Below, in pieces: positions 1-12,600 of a stretch of 64,000 nucleotides of DNA. Below the pieces are notes generated by a model, which ran no database searches, was not told where the DNA came from, and worked only from the letters and a program-made list of their open reading frames with translations. Each line of letters begins with the position of its first letter. Position 1 is the stretch's first letter. A program made the position numbers and the translations under genes. The stretch comes from Thalassia testudinum (lineage: Eukaryota > Streptophyta > Magnoliopsida > Alismatales > Hydrocharitaceae). The DNA is taken from positions 62,370,501 through 62,434,500 of the forward strand of contig JAZHRO010000019.1 of the NCBI GenBank assembly GCA_037157565.1, written 5' to 3'.

Positions 1-533
1 GTCTCTAGCAAAATTAAACTACATGCTATGTATGAAAATAGAATTAGCACTCGATCGCTTAGGCCTAAGTCATTTATTAACAATAGAAAATTTCAATTAA
101 GGTCTTAAACTATGAAAACTCAACAATACCTGAGTGTCTACCAGAATGCAGACTGCCTAAGTCCTCGCCTTATTTGAAAAGGAAAGATTTTTTTTTTCTT
201 CTTTTCTATTTTTTTTTTTTGACTTTTGGAGTTTGAGAGTTCTGGGATAACTTTTTACGGCTACCCGACCTGCCCAAGACTTGAAAAGTACTTTAAGTGC
301 TAAGCATCTAGTGAAAAGAGTGACAGACTCACTAGGCAGCTATTAAAATGGACTTTAGGTTTCTACGATCCTAGGTGACCTTGCCTAGAGGTTTATCTTT
401 TTGAATGGTAGCTTTCTCCCTACTTTTATTTATGGGGTCAACACAAGGGTAAACCCAGTCTATATCTCCCCAATTTATTCTACTTCCCCGCTTCTTCCCT
501 AAGTGTTTTGGGAATTATTGTGCATTTTTGTGA

Positions 534-790
534 GCTAGGCTTTGGACAACCGGCCAATGGGCTGTTACCCACAACAACTTGCCAGCCATACTCGTGCGGT
601 GAAGTGCGATTTTATTTGTTTATTTTTTTTTTTTCTCCTTTTTCTATATTTTTTTCTTTTTCTTCTTTTTTTTTTCAAGTAGATGGCTTCCCTGATCTAA
701 GATTTACCTAAAGGTAGTACGACGAAAATGGTCGTGTGGCTAGGCTCTGGACAGCCGGCCGATGAGTTACCATCGACAACTTGCCAGCCA
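534..790 (-). repeat. Pair of ~60-bp direct repeats in family N 3' region
   Basis: Two similar segments (534-598 and 739-790 on the plus strand) begin GCTAGGCT, continue through CTGGACAACCGGCC and end CAACTTGCCAGCCA. The same pair, at the same spacing, is at 47390-47444 and 47578-47630 in copy B, so the duplication predates both insertions. Each unit can fold around the GTTAC...GACAAC stretch. The role is unknown. Confidence 0.6.
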
Positions 791-1200
791 TGCCATCCTA
801 GATAGTTCATTAGCTACCTAATTTCTGAAGAAACCACCAAAAAGTGAGTTAGTGCAGAAAGTGTGTAGATGCTTAGGCTTAAAGTCCCCTCAAATCAAAG
901 GGCGGGTTGATAAGTCGCATACTTATTATCCTAATTTATTAACCAAATTAAAATGAATTTGAATTAGTGAGGACTCGAGACTAAGTCCACATTTGAGTGG
1001 ACACCCGGGCTAATTAAACTCGAAGACCTGAAGAGAATAAGTGTTCAGGTCCCATTGTATCATTTCCTAAAGTTAATAACCTCCAAAAGCCTAAGTTATC
1101 TTCTCTTAATTCTTTTTCTTTTTTTTTGAATTTTTAAATTTTTTTTAAAAGAATAAAAGAAATTCTATAGAGTTAACGAAATAATTTCAGGATTAAGTAT

Positions 1201-1215
1201 CCACCCCCCATGCCT
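1201..1215 (-). other. Internal polypurine tract (family N copy A)
   Basis: On the minus strand this reads AGGCATGGGGGGTGG, nearly the same as the polypurine tract next to the 3' LTR of copy B (46824-46836). It lies downstream of the ORF and about 1.2 kb before the expected 3' LTR. The same internal tract is present in copy B (48031-48046) and in the Athila-like element (44746-44760). Confidence 0.6.
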
Positions 1216-1655
1216 AAATGATATAATGTCCTCACTGTAAAAATAAAGACATGAAAAGGGTGGAGTAAACAAAATATCACCTGAATACCATGAGAAATCT
1301 GGTCAGCTCCGTAGATAACATGAAATATAAACACGTGCTAAATTTAATGCCTTCAGCTAGGCATAACATACATATAAAGAAGAAATTAAGAATTCACAAG
1401 TGCATATCAGAATCAAAATAAAAAATATTGATCACAGGACCTGTCAGTAGGTGTCCACAAATGTGGACCAGGTTATGGTGCAGACTCATGCCCTAAGGTC
1501 AAGTGGTTCTCAGGTTCTAGATGAAATTCACCCAGAATCGAAGGTTGTGTTTACGGGGCCGGGCCTACGGTTTAGTGGTGTGCAACCCAAGACCAAAGTG
1601 TTGGACAACAGGTAAAGATGGTTCAATAGGTGTGGTTGTCCACTTAACATCTAGC

Positions 1656-3060
1656 TCAAAAAAAATCAGTTATTTCGAGCTTGGGTTGCACGTGAAAGAT
1701 ATCGTAAGGGTCCTGATAAAAAGTTGGTGGTATTAGGTCAACAGGAACCCTCAGATCCAAAATCAAAGTTCCCTCAGAATTAGCTTCCCAGATTTTTAAT
1801 TCAAACTTCCTATCCTCCGAAATCAAGAACTCAGGCTTCGGGACCTCTAGCATATCATTCACCCCATATGATTCACCCAAGTCCAGAAATAGTGGCTGAA
1901 TCAAGATTGACTTGGGCACAATGATCTCAGAAGTCAGCTCTTTGGGGTGCGGATGAGGAATGGGGTCATTGATTGAATTATCAAGATTTGGATCCTCCAA
2001 GTTAACCCCAACCAAATCAAATTCCTCTATTATCGGATTGTCAAATGGTTCATCAGATTCTCCATGCCCGTTTGTCTCACTAAAATCATTTTCCTTATGC
2101 TCAAGTGAGACTTCACCTAATGATTCTTCACCCTCAAATTCAAAGAATTGATGATCCTCATTTATATATGTCTCAAAATCATAAATCATTTCATGATCCA
2201 AGGAGACATAATTTTCTTCGTTTCCTGACTTGGGGATCTCGGGTGAATCAATTGGTTCATCCCCAAATGGTTGCCCTAGACCAATCTGGTCATCTCCAGT
2301 CTCAGAATATGTATCCCCCCGACAGGCGCCTGAGCGGGTTCAAACATTGTCTCTCTTGAAGAGGGTTCATCTTGAGAATCATCTTAAGATTTGACTAGTG
2401 CAACCATAAATTTCATCCTCAACCTCGACAACTTCCCAAGAAGAAACTCACCTAGGTCCCTATCCCTAATGCTTTGTAGCAAATCCAATAAAGTGCTATT
2501 CAGCTCATCAATCATTGTCATAGGCTCCAATGCTTCAGTGCAAGGTGTTGGCTGAGCTTCTAAAGATTAGATGGTGTTCCTCAAGTTAGCCAACACTCTG
2601 TCCTGGATCTAGTTCACCTGAACCAACTGATTCGGTTCAGGTTTGGGTGGGTTTGGGTTAAATCTAGGGGATTCAAGATGTCGAGGTTCTCAGGTCCCTC
2701 CTTGATAGTAGGTCATCTCGGGTTGTTCAAAGAATGGTGGTGACCTATATTCAATGGAATACTAGGGAGGGTAAGTGTTATAATCAGCATATCCTTCATG
2801 GTTGTAGATCTGATTAGGTTGATCATCAAAAGATCAAGATCTATAATCATTGTAGCTCTGGGAAGGATAGTAATCATAGTCTTATTGTCCAGGGTTAGGC
2901 CCTGGACACTGAGGTCCAGATTCATATCCCAAATCAAAGTTATCCTGGCTAGTGGATGGGTAATTACAAGTCAAGTCAGGATAGTAATCATCTTGGGGAT
3001 AAGTGGTGGTAGGAGGATAGGATGTGAAATGAGTGTAGCATGTTGAAGGATACATGGTAG
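1656..3060 (-). pseudogene. Broken family N ORF (gag-like/ORF-C protein)
   Basis: This is the collinear homologue of 48399-49897 in copy B. The N-terminal part (about 3060-2600) is rich in Tyr, Pro and Ser with repeated YY-Q-GY type motifs. The middle part contains a helical segment with LLDLLQSIRD. The C-terminal part is acidic; its longest open stretch is 181 codons at 2201-1656 and carries PKSILI and DPYDI motifs also present in copy B. At least one frameshift and several stops break it. No zinc knuckle, protease or RT motif is visible. I do not know its function. Position and composition suggest a structural (gag-like) protein or a derivative of the extra ORF of the Athila-like element at 43945-44490. 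Confidence 0.6.
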
Positions 3061-4264
3061 AATAGGAGGGAAATCAGAAGAAAGAAAGGAGCGCTACAAT
3101 ACAAGTAATAAACCCTGTTTTTAGGTGGGTTAGCCTAAAAACCTACAGACTCCCAAGACACGACTTGAGATTATAAATGATTTGGTCTACTTTTATCTGG
3201 CCAATCCAACCAGTTAGAAGGAGGGACTGGGGAGAAGGTTCTTCCTTTGGCTTGCGCTTCCGGTTCCTAGTGTACCCCCCAACCGCGGTCGTTTGACACT
3301 ACTCCCCTAGCTAGAAATCAGATGGACCAGCAGAAGTAGATTAATCAAAAAAAATCTCAATCTGAGCCCCAAAGAGCGAATCAATCCTTAAGGCCAACGT
3401 CTACTCAGTTTTAGTTAGGCTTGGGATGATCGTGCTCTTGGAATGTGATGGACCCTTTAGATGGGTTGTGCCCTTAATAATTAATTCAAATGTATGTGCG
3501 TGCACAACCAAGGTTGTCAAACAAGGTTATTTGATGATGTGTCTTTTAGGGTTTAATCTTTAGATGTATTCAATCAAGGTCCAGTAGAACACTCCAAGTT
3601 TTGAAAGCACTGGTAATGATATATTCCTTTAGAAATCAAAAATAATGCGGAGTGCCTAGTTCAACCCTAAGAATCAACCCTAAGTGGCAAGCTACTTGAT
3701 GGAGCAGTTTTAGATTAAGTGGTGCAGCCCAAATAGTTCAAGCAATTGGCCTATTGCCCCACTTGATTAAGGCACACAAAAAGTCTTAACCTAATCAAAT
3801 TTCTACTCACTTATGCGTGTGTTGAGTTAAGGTGTACCGGATGCATTGGTCAGATCTTAGTTAAGTGGTAGAATCAAAGTGGAGTGGTGCGCCTTAAGTG
3901 GAGAGTTGTGGGTGTTAATGTGTGTATTTTTTAGAAAATCCCACAAGAGAAGAGTTATTTTTTTATTTTTTTATATATGCAAGGGTGAGATGAGTGGAGG
4001 TGGCAAACAAACAGCCAAATCTATCCTAGGGTTTATAAAAAGTACCTAAGTTGATTTGGGTTTGAGTTATTAGTGTGGTGAAATGAACTAGTAGGTGGGG
4101 AAGTGGGGGACACTTACAAGGCACTCTGCCCGCACTTTACTCCGGTCTACCACACTTGGATCTCCATGCTAGGGTACCTGCAAGACAATAGATCAAAGAT
4201 AAGAGGGGTTAGTGCTATGTAAATGTAAAGAAACGTAGAAAACAATAAAGTCAATTCCGTTGCC

Positions 4265-4282
4265 TCCCCGATAATGGCGGCA
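4265..4282 (-). other. Primer binding site, decayed tRNA-Asp type
   Basis: Eighteen bases just inside the LTR resemble the complement of the plant tRNA-Asp(GTC) 3' end used by Athila-type elements, with several mismatches. The intact version in copy B is at 51066-51083. Confidence 0.65.
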
Positions 4283-4285
4283 AAA

Positions 4286-5940
4286 TGATTGCACTGGTTT
4301 CACGTGTTTGAAATCGGGGTTACGAGTAACTCGTCATCATAGTTGCAAAACTTGTAATCAAATATAATTTATACTTAAACTTCAAGGGAGTCCCGGGTCG
4401 AACACAGGGAGGCGACGTTTACTTTGTATGAAAATCGTGCTTCGATTTGTTTCTTTTTGGTGTTTTAGGGTTTTGTTTTTTTTGTTTTTGAAATAAAATG
4501 ACAACCAATCAGAAGAGAGAGATAGAATCGAATATGATATATTGTATGAATGTAAATTACAATAATCTACAAAACATAAAAAGAGAGGGAGGTGAGAAGA
4601 AATCTCTCGAAGCGACTATTCGGTGAGAGGACGGCGCCTAGCGAAAGCTCGGACGAAAGAGTTGGAAAGCAGGACGATGGAGGTGAGAAGCGGGAGGTCG
4701 TCGAGTAGAGGAAAGCTTCAGTGTGGCTCCGAAATGGAGGTGAGAAGGTGGAGATGATCTACGACTGGAATGGAGGTGGGAGGACAGCTCCAAGGCGACC
4801 TATGAATGGGGATGGGAAGTTGGAGGAGTATTTGGTGGGGCAAAGTCTTGTTACACTAATAAGCGCCTTGGGAACTTGAGAGCAAACTCTAACAGAGCAT
4901 TGGTAGGCTTGCTAGAGCTTGGCAGAAGGTGGGAGTAGAGTAGGTAGAGATAGCTTGGAAGGAAGGGGGTGTAGGTCCTTTTATAGTGGAGGAGAAGTGG
5001 CTAGAATAGGCATGGGATTATTAGCGACCTCCAGGCTGTCACTGTAAGTGTAGCTGTAGGCAGCTCATGCCCGCTGGAGCTTGCAGTTGGCCTTGGTCTG
5101 CGAACAATTAGTGACGGTTGTAAGCATCACTAAATGTCCGCCAGGCTGTCGCTGAAGATCCACTCGCTGCTCATGCTTCGCTAGCGCTGCGCTGTGCGCT
5201 CTCTTTGTCGCACGCACATGTACATGCGTGCTTTGCTGCTGTGCCGCACCTCAAGCGTCCAATTGAGGGGGCAACGGGTTTCGAACCTGTGCCCTCTAGT
5301 TGTGATGCACCTTCGCAACCAATGCGCTGCAACCAAGAGTTTGTTGTGAAGACGTTTTAAGGGCGCGTGGTGGAGATGAATCCTTAGCCGTTGGCTTAAG
5401 ATCCAATGACTGAGAATTGGTGATTCCTTGATGAAGAGTGGGTGTTGGCTGGTGTTGGGAGGCCTAGATGGCACCACATGGTGCCATCTGGGCTGTCCAT
5501 CTTCTTTCTGTTGCAGAGGGTGCCACGATGCTCAGATCGAGATGATTCCCGCATTGTCGAATTACGATCGTCACTCCAGATCCATCCATACAGTTGGATT
5601 TTCCATCCAAAGCCTGTATGGATGTCGCATTGCCCCCTAGCTGTTGATCTTCCTCAGACTTCGTATGATGCTACGGGATTCCGATCTAGACGATTTCGGA
5701 GGTGTTAGACTCCGATTGTCATCCTGATTAGATTCATATGGTCGGATCGTCAATCCAAGTCTTCGAAATAAATCTCCTTCTCTCCTAACCAGAAAAAAGA
5801 TGCAATTAATCTAAATTATGTACAACTACTCTAAATGTAGAATGATGCATGCTATGCAATATTTATAACATGAAATGCAAATCTAAGCCTAGGAACATGC
5901 ATGAATAGGCATTTTACCCTCAATAATTGTGTCTACCTCA
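4286..5940 (-). repeat. 5' LTR of family N copy A
   Basis: The LTR is 1,655 bp, bounded by TG at 4286 and CA at 5940 on the plus strand. It is collinear with the copy B LTRs at 45050-46823 and 51088-52850 but clearly more diverged. A TATAAAAG box on the minus strand (4978-4985) marks the likely promoter. A tRNA-like segment with an AGGTTCGAAACCC B-box lies at about 5270-5345. The right end is fixed because the Tat RNase H reading frame resumes immediately after it. Confidence 0.85.
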
Positions 5941-6560
5941 CACATCCAACAATGTGGAAGAGTATGAGGCCATGCTAACTGGCATCCAGGTGGCCAAGTC
6001 AAGGGGCGTCTACTTGCTGGAGCTCTACACAGGTTCCCAATTGGTCGCTAATTAAGTCAATGGTGAGTACCAAGCTAGGGATCCAACTTGTACGCTGACA
6101 AGGTCGAGGAGGAGTTGTTGAACTTCAAGACCATCTCAGTTAGTCGGGTACCCCGATCTGACAACCCCTTGGTGGACGCTTTAGCTTGCCTGGTCTCAGC
6201 AATCCTGCCCGAACATGAATGTCTCCAAACCCTAAAGGAGCCAATAGTACTCTCTCCCAAAATGTTCATGATAGAACAATCCACATCATAGATGACACCT
6301 ATCATCACCTATTTGAACACTAGCGAGCTACCCCCAAGGGAACCACGACCCAAGGCATTCCGCCTGAAGGTCTCTAAGTACAACTTGATAAAGGGCAACT
6401 GTATAAACGGGGGTATTCCACCCTCTTGTTGCATTGCCTTGCAAAAGAGGAGGTGTCACAAGCCCTCTAAGAAGCCCACAAAGGCATATACGGGAGCCAC
6501 AAAGGTTACAAGACAGTCTTCGCTCGGTTGTTTCAGGTGGGGTACTTCTGGCCCCAGATG
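5941..6560 (+). pseudogene. Tat-like element: RNase H and start of integrase
   Basis: Reading from 5942 the translation is TSNNVEEYEAML, then GSQLVAN and VNGEYQARDP. This is the RNase H pattern of plant Tat/Ogre/Retand Ty3 elements (NN-EYEAL, SQLV, VNGE, PRS-N-ADALA). A stop interrupts the SQLVAN region and a frameshift follows near 6085. The frame then continues with VSRVPRSDNPLVDALACL. The 5' part of this pol (gag, protease, RT) should lie left of the family N insertion and is outside the window. Downstream the reading continues into the integrase. The gene is dead. Confidence 0.85.
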
Positions 6561-7480
6561 AAACAACATTGCAAGGAGTTCATGTGCAAGTGCGATAAGT
6601 GCCAATGGATCTCCACGTTGCACCACTTGCCGCCTGGAAAGTTGGTGCCTATCGTGCCACCTATCCCCTTTGCTAAATGGACATAGATTTCATTGGCCCT
6701 TTCCCGCTAGCAATGACTCATAATCACTTTATACTGGTGGCAGTGGATTACTTCTCCAAGTGGGTGGAAGTTGAGGCCATGGCCAGCCCAACAACCAACA
6801 GGGTCGTATCATTCGTCAAGAAGAATATCATTGCCCGGTATGGAATACCTCAACACATTGTTACAAACAATGGTATCCAGTTTGCTTGCAAAAAGTTTGA
6901 TGAATTTTGTACAAGTTGGGACATCTGCCTATGCTTCACGTTCGTAGGGCACCCTCAAGCCAACAGGCAAGCGGAGGTAACCAACTGTACATCATATCAG
7001 CATTAAAGTGCCAACTAGACTCCGCAAAAGGAAAAAGGAGCTGTCGGATGTACTGTGGGGCTATAGGACTTGCTAAAGAACTTCTACAGGTCACACACCA
7101 TTTAGCCTGGTGTACTGCATGGAAAACCAGCTTCCTATTGAGACAATCCTTCCTACGTACTGAACACAACTATATGACCCCGACAATAACGATGATCAAG
7201 TTTGCCTGACCTTGGACCTGGTGGATGAGTTAAAGGAGAAGGCATCAAAAGCGATGCTAAAGTATAAAGAGGTGACCACAGCTGCCTACAACAGGTAGGC
7301 CCGCAAGCGGAAGTTCTCCGAAAGAGATCTCATCCTATGGAAGAGTAAACTCTCGATGCCCAGCAACTCGAGTGGAAAATTGGACACCTCGTGGGAGGGG
7401 CCTTACAAAATTCACAAAGATAGTCCAAGCGACTTTTATGAGTTGCAAACCCTATGTGGCAAGCCAATTCCTCGAACTTA
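6420..7480 (+). pseudogene. Tat-like element: integrase
   Basis: The translation, with frameshifts, shows the HHCC zinc-binding region (AHKGIYGSHKGY, then CKCDKCQ near 6585). The catalytic core follows at 6677-7006, with MDIDFIGPFP, VDYFSKWVEVEAMA, NIIARYGIPQHIV and HPQANRQAEVTN. The second catalytic aspartate is lost: the usual DNG reads NNG, with AAC at 6866-6868. A C-terminal tail follows (ARKRKFSERDLILWK, then WEGPYKIHK), typical of Tat elements that lack a chromodomain. An in-frame stop at about 7297 and others confirm it is inactive. It is read in the same direction as the preceding RNase H. Confidence 0.85.
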
Positions 7481-7916
7481 GCAAGCGAGCAATTTACGAT
7501 TGTACCATGTATGAAAAAAAAGAAAGAGAGGAGACAAAATAAAAGATAGAAAATTTCTTTCATTGCTTCCCAATGTTTTGTCTTGCATCTTCCAATAAAG
7601 GCCATTCCAATCAATTGCCCATAAAAAAGGGAAAAATATACAGAAGGGGAAAAACAACACTGGAGAGGGCTAAACTGCTTCACTCGAAGTCCTCAGGGAG
7701 ATCAACTCGAGGAGTCAGAGGGGGCAAAGAGGCTAAGTAGGATAGTCTGACTAGGCATGAAAGCTACTCCGTGGCTCATAACGAACTCGGCTTGTATGCC
7801 TCCTCTTTAAGAGCTAGGCATCCCAGTTGGTCCTCAGGCGATAATATGGGAGCCTTGTCCACAATAAGACCTTTAGCTTTCTAACGATCGAACTCGAACA
7901 ATATCTACTCCATAGA

Positions 7917-9640
7917 CTAGCTGTGCAACTCCTCCATGGTAGTATGCTTCACCTCCAATAGAGCTTGCACAACAACCAGGGTGTACCTGCCGACCTCCTT
8001 TGAGATGAGGTCCCAGATCTCCTCCATAGACAGGTCGAAGGCAAAGAACTCCATCGCCATCTCAGGGTCCAGCTCTAGCTGAGCTGTACTCTCTAGTCCC
8101 AACACCCTTTTGTCCCTATCCTCTATAATCTGCAACACCCTGGCAAGGTCACCTCTCAGGCTTTCCATGACCGTCTTTGCCTTGTCGTGACTTGCATTCA
8201 GATTGGCAAAGTCATCAATAGTTGTGCCCAAGCGAAGGTGCTCCTCTTTAAGAGCCGCCTCGTATCCCTCTACGATCGAGGAATGGATAACCCTAAGCAT
8301 ATGTACTTCCTCCTTAAGACAAAGTATGTTGCTACAGGAAGTCTGCAGGTGCTCGGATAAGTCTCATACCTTCACAAGATCTCTCTTGTGAATGTTGATG
8401 AGATTGTCCTTAAGCTTTCCAGTTAAGTACCCAACTCTTTTTTGACGTAGGTGGCCCTCCTTCAACTCCTATTACAGTTGGGACACCTGGCCGGCTGCCT
8501 ACTGCTGCAAGCAGAGCTTCTTGGTAGCCTCCTCAGCAACTTTCTCTACATTCTCGCAAGTGGCAGTAGCCTCTTTGAGCAGACGGGCTCGCCACCTCCT
8601 TCCCACCCACAAAGGAATGGGTGCTGTCGACTCTTCCGTTGGAAGAGTCATAGAGAACTTCTTCCTTAGGCACTTAAGGGAGACCTCTGCCCCTTCTTCT
8701 TCGCCCGCCACCTCCTTCCTCTTCCCCTCCTTGGGGTAGGAAGATCCACTCCACTCCAATTTGAGGGTTTGTCCCTTGTCTCCCCATGCCGAGACCCATC
8801 GTGTGTGGAACTGCTAGGTCACCACCTAGGGGTATCTAGATGGATGAACCACCCAAAAGCTGAAACAAGGAAAAATAGAAGTTAACCAAAGGGTGGAGGA
8901 AATAAGCTATCTAAAGCTGTTACCCCCCAACTTATATGGAGTGGGATAGGAATCTATAACCCATGTCAACGCCGCCAGAATATCTTTCGACTTCAGTTCT
9001 GACAGGGTAATCGGCCCAAATTTCATTACCTGGTTTGCGTTCACCTACGCAAAAGGGTGAAGTTCCCCAGACCTAGGTGGCAAATCTCTTTCAGGGGGGC
9101 CTTGCCATGTAGAGGGTACTATGTTCTCAATGTTATGGAGGAAGAAAAGGTGGCGATCCTACCTCTTCAAGCTATCGGGGGATTGACCACGTGGTATTTA
9201 GTATGCTAGCTATGTAAGGTGTATGTACCAGAGGGAGGCTTGCCCCTTTTCACCTTAAGGGGCATGAGCCCAAAATCAGGCAAAATACACCCAGTCGGGG
9301 AGCGATCCTCAAATGGAAACAAATAACAATGAAGGTGTTGAGAACATGCCAATAGTTTAGGCTAAGCTGAGAGCGGGCAAGATTGTAGTAGGAAAGGAAG
9401 GAAACCAAAAAGGGATTTAAAAGCACCTGCAGGCCATGCTCTGTGGCATAATCTACAAATTATAAACATTTCTGTCGTCCCATCAGAGCAAAGGCAAGTC
9501 ATGGACTTGTAGGTATGGAACTGGACTCCATCGAGTCCATATGCCACCAAGAATTTCTTAATGGCTAACTAGCTATGAAAGTTGAAACTAAAGCTGTAAA
9601 ACTCCATCTTGTAGATTCCTTAAGGAGGGGGTGAGATCGA
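7917..9640 (-). pseudogene. Antisense ORF (aORF) of the Tat-like element
   Basis: Between integrase and the presumed 3' LTR, the minus strand encodes a broken long protein. Its N-terminal part (about 9625-9240) includes YNLARSQLSLNYWHVL and VICFHLRIAPRLGVF, which fit the pattern of the plant 'putative gypsy type transposon' domain found in antisense ORFs of Tat-lineage elements. The C-terminal part (8300-7917) is charged and helical (LRGDLARVLQIIEDRDKR) and could form a coiled coil. Frameshifts and stops separate the pieces, for example around 8499-8759. Family knowledge says such antisense ORFs are common in this lineage. Their role is not established. Confidence 0.65.
9618..9632 (+). other. 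Candidate polypurine tract and 3' LTR start of the Tat-like element
   Basis: AAGGAGGGGG followed by TGAGATCG at 9632 has the layout of a polypurine tract next to an LTR start. It lies directly upstream (on the minus strand) of the antisense ORF, as expected. No second LTR is in the window to confirm it. Confidence 0.4.
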
Positions 9641-12600
9641 TCATGATAATGTGGAAGTAGTGTAAACAATCACAAATAAGCAATCTCACAGGTATTTTTA
9701 GGTGGAAACCCAAACCTAAGTAAAAACCACCACCTAAACCTCTCGGTTTAGGATTTTCCGATCAACCTAGTTGATCACGTCCACTATCTAAGTTACTTAA
9801 ACAAGGGTGACTTAACCTCTTACAACCACGCTACTATGTACGAGGGTAGCTAATGAGGTGTGGCTCATCATAGCTAAAATTCCCAAGTTAAAGTAGAAGC
9901 TAGGTTAACACTACATAATTAACACAAGAAATGGGTTAACTGTGGGAAATAACAGAAATGACCTAAAACATCCAATTTATGTTAAAAATGGAAAATTAGG
10001 TCATAAAATGAGATATTTTATTCATTAATATAAATTGATGATCCATTTGCAAATTGAACACATTTCTGAGTCCAAAAGTTCAAATAAAAGATGGAATTGA
10101 TTTCCTAAATGTTCAATTATGCTTCAATAAAAAGTTGGTTGCATTTGGACATCACTAGGACCTTACAATTAAAGTTTTACATATAGATCCTTAGGCCATA
10201 ACATTCTATTTAAATTTAACTTCTCAAGGACCATTCTGAAAGATGCCAGGGATCTCTTTGAAAATCTTAGGGACTGTTCTGTCATCAATTCCCGCCACTA
10301 ATGGGTCTTTGAGCTATTTCTCTGCCCCTTCACCCTTAAGGGCTTGATCACAATTTCACCAATAGACCTGGCGCAACAGGTCCACTGTTCACGCAAGAAC
10401 TTGAGCCATCACAATTGTCCATTGCATGTACCCATCATCCAAGGGCAAATCCTTGATCAATCTTCGTGCGCACCTAAGCATAGCTTCACCTCCCATCCTA
10501 GATCCGATCTAGTGGTTGTGATTTGGTTTGGACTTTCCTATGCTTCAGGCAAACCCATCCCACCATTGAAGACCTAGGAGCCTAATCTCACCCTCACGAT
10601 GATGTGATCCAGTGGCATAGCTACTTAAGCTCCTCCTTGAGCTCACGCATAGGCCAACTAGCTCCCTCCCCCTAAGTGGCTCCTTTTGATCTACTCCCTC
10701 AGCTTTCCAACCCCTTTCATTGCCCATGGTGACAGAGTGGGTTCTTCTCCCTCCGTCAATCACCTCCAGCCACTGGCTTCAAGCTTTTAGACACCTCCCT
10801 CATCAGTTGAAGGGTCTTCTCCCCTTTCTTCGTCATCGACCGCTGACTGGTGACCTTGGACATCACCTTCTTCCCTTAGGTAGATTTACTGCTTTGATAG
10901 CTAGTTTGATTGCTTTCTAGATTAGCTTTTAGTGTAGTTAGTGTAATTTACATCAGTAGGAGTAGATTAGATAATGAATTTATTGTAGCATCAACCAGAT
11001 CTAATGCTCCCTAGCATCTAGATCTAATTGAGCGCTAAATCCACAAAGGGGGTCTCCCACTCATTCCATAAATTCACAAAGACCCCTAATCTGGTTTTAT
11101 TGTCTCGAATTGCTCGATTCCTTTTAGATTTGCTTTTAATGCTCAATCTCATGATTTGGAGTTCATTTGGTTTTCATTGTATTCAATCAAGCTATTTGAG
11201 GTTTTTAATTGTTTAATTTGGTGTATTGTAATGAGTCTTATGTGTTTTAATTTGAATTTGAATTGTAGATAAACTTACACCCAATTTGAGTTTTGCTTTA
11301 GTAGTTTAGGCCAAGGAAAATTAGTGAGTCTGATTTGAGGCGTGAATAATGTTTTAATGGGTTTAAATGAATCGCCTACTATCCTTGTTTACCAGCCAAT
11401 GGTGAATAGGAACTATAGCTGATGACATCACCCTAAGAATTCAAGACTGAAAATTCAAACTCTACAACAGGGCATCATGGTTTTGATTTTGAATGACATG
11501 AATTCCAGATTTGATCTAAGGTCTGATTGAGTTTCTTTACATCAATTCTCAGATTTTCAGAGTTTAAATGATTTGGGAGAAAGGGATGTAATCAGATCTA
11601 AACAAAACAAATTAAAAGGACTAATCTTAAGTATCAGTTCAACATTGAGGTGAATTTGAGAATCAGATCAGTCCTAGATGATTTGATCAGTTCTAGCTAC
11701 TAAATTTTTGATTGAGTAGTAGCTGTTGTAGCAATAGCAGTTGTAGCATTTGAGTTTTTAAGGCATCTGAGCAGCAGCTTCAACATCTGATCTAAAGTGC
11801 AGCAGCAGTAGCTGCTGAATTTGAACAACAACAACTGCTATGGACTGTCTTGAGTTAGAATCAAAGAATTTTGAGCTGGGATTTGAAGTGGATTTAGGGA
11901 TTGAAAGAAGCTGACATGTGGTGTATATTGTTAGAATATATTTTCAAGCATTCATGTACATGTATTTGATTTAAATTTTGTTTGGAATGTCTTGTAAACC
12001 ATGTTATTCTCTATCAATTAAAATTCAAATGGATAATTGTCCAAATGTCAATTTAATACAAATCATGATGAAATTCATGTTTAAGTGTTTGAATATCCTC
12101 TTTGTGGTGTGTTGAAGGTCTATGCATGCTTTAACTGAACATCAAGCCATTAGAATAGAATTCTAGGCCTTAGGTTTCCCTTTCCAATACTCTTCAAGGC
12201 CTAACTTGTGTGAACTTTGTATATAAATAAAATCATAAAAAAAATTCAAAAAATTAAAATAAAGGTGTCTTGAGTAGGATTAGATATTTCCTTAGGTGTA
12301 TACCAGGTTTCAAGCTAATCTGAACCCCCAACTTGGTAGAACATGCCAGTCGACAGTTTAGTCTATCTTGGAATTTAATAAAAGAACTAAACTTGAAAAA
12401 CACCAAGAACAATTCTATCTCTCTCATCTCACTCTTTCTCTCTCATCCCCTATCTCCCCTAAACATATGAAAACCTTAAAAATAAGAAAAACCCCAAAAA
12501 TACCAAAAAATACCTTGCATATTATGTATATACTTGTATATATAAGTTAAACCTAAGTTAAATGTAAATATTGTATAATATGTATATAATGTAGATAATT

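Larger units (their letters stand above)
1..5940 (-). mobile_element. Family N non-autonomous Athila-like LTR element, copy A (left end outside window)
   Basis: This stretch aligns in the same orientation with 46824-52850, a complete element of the same family, so base 1 falls just inside the internal region and the 3' LTR lies left of the window. Reading on the minus strand, the order is LTR (5940 to 4286), primer binding site, leader, a broken ORF (about 3060-1656), an internal polypurine tract (1215-1201) and a 3' non-coding segment. No reverse transcriptase, protease or integrase is visible. It is inserted in the RNase H region of a Tat-like element. The right TSD copy should be CACAT (5941-5945), and the left copy is not visible. 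Family assignment rests on the alignment with copy B and is firm. The Athila relationship is inferred from the primer site and the shared ORF. Confidence 0.85.
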
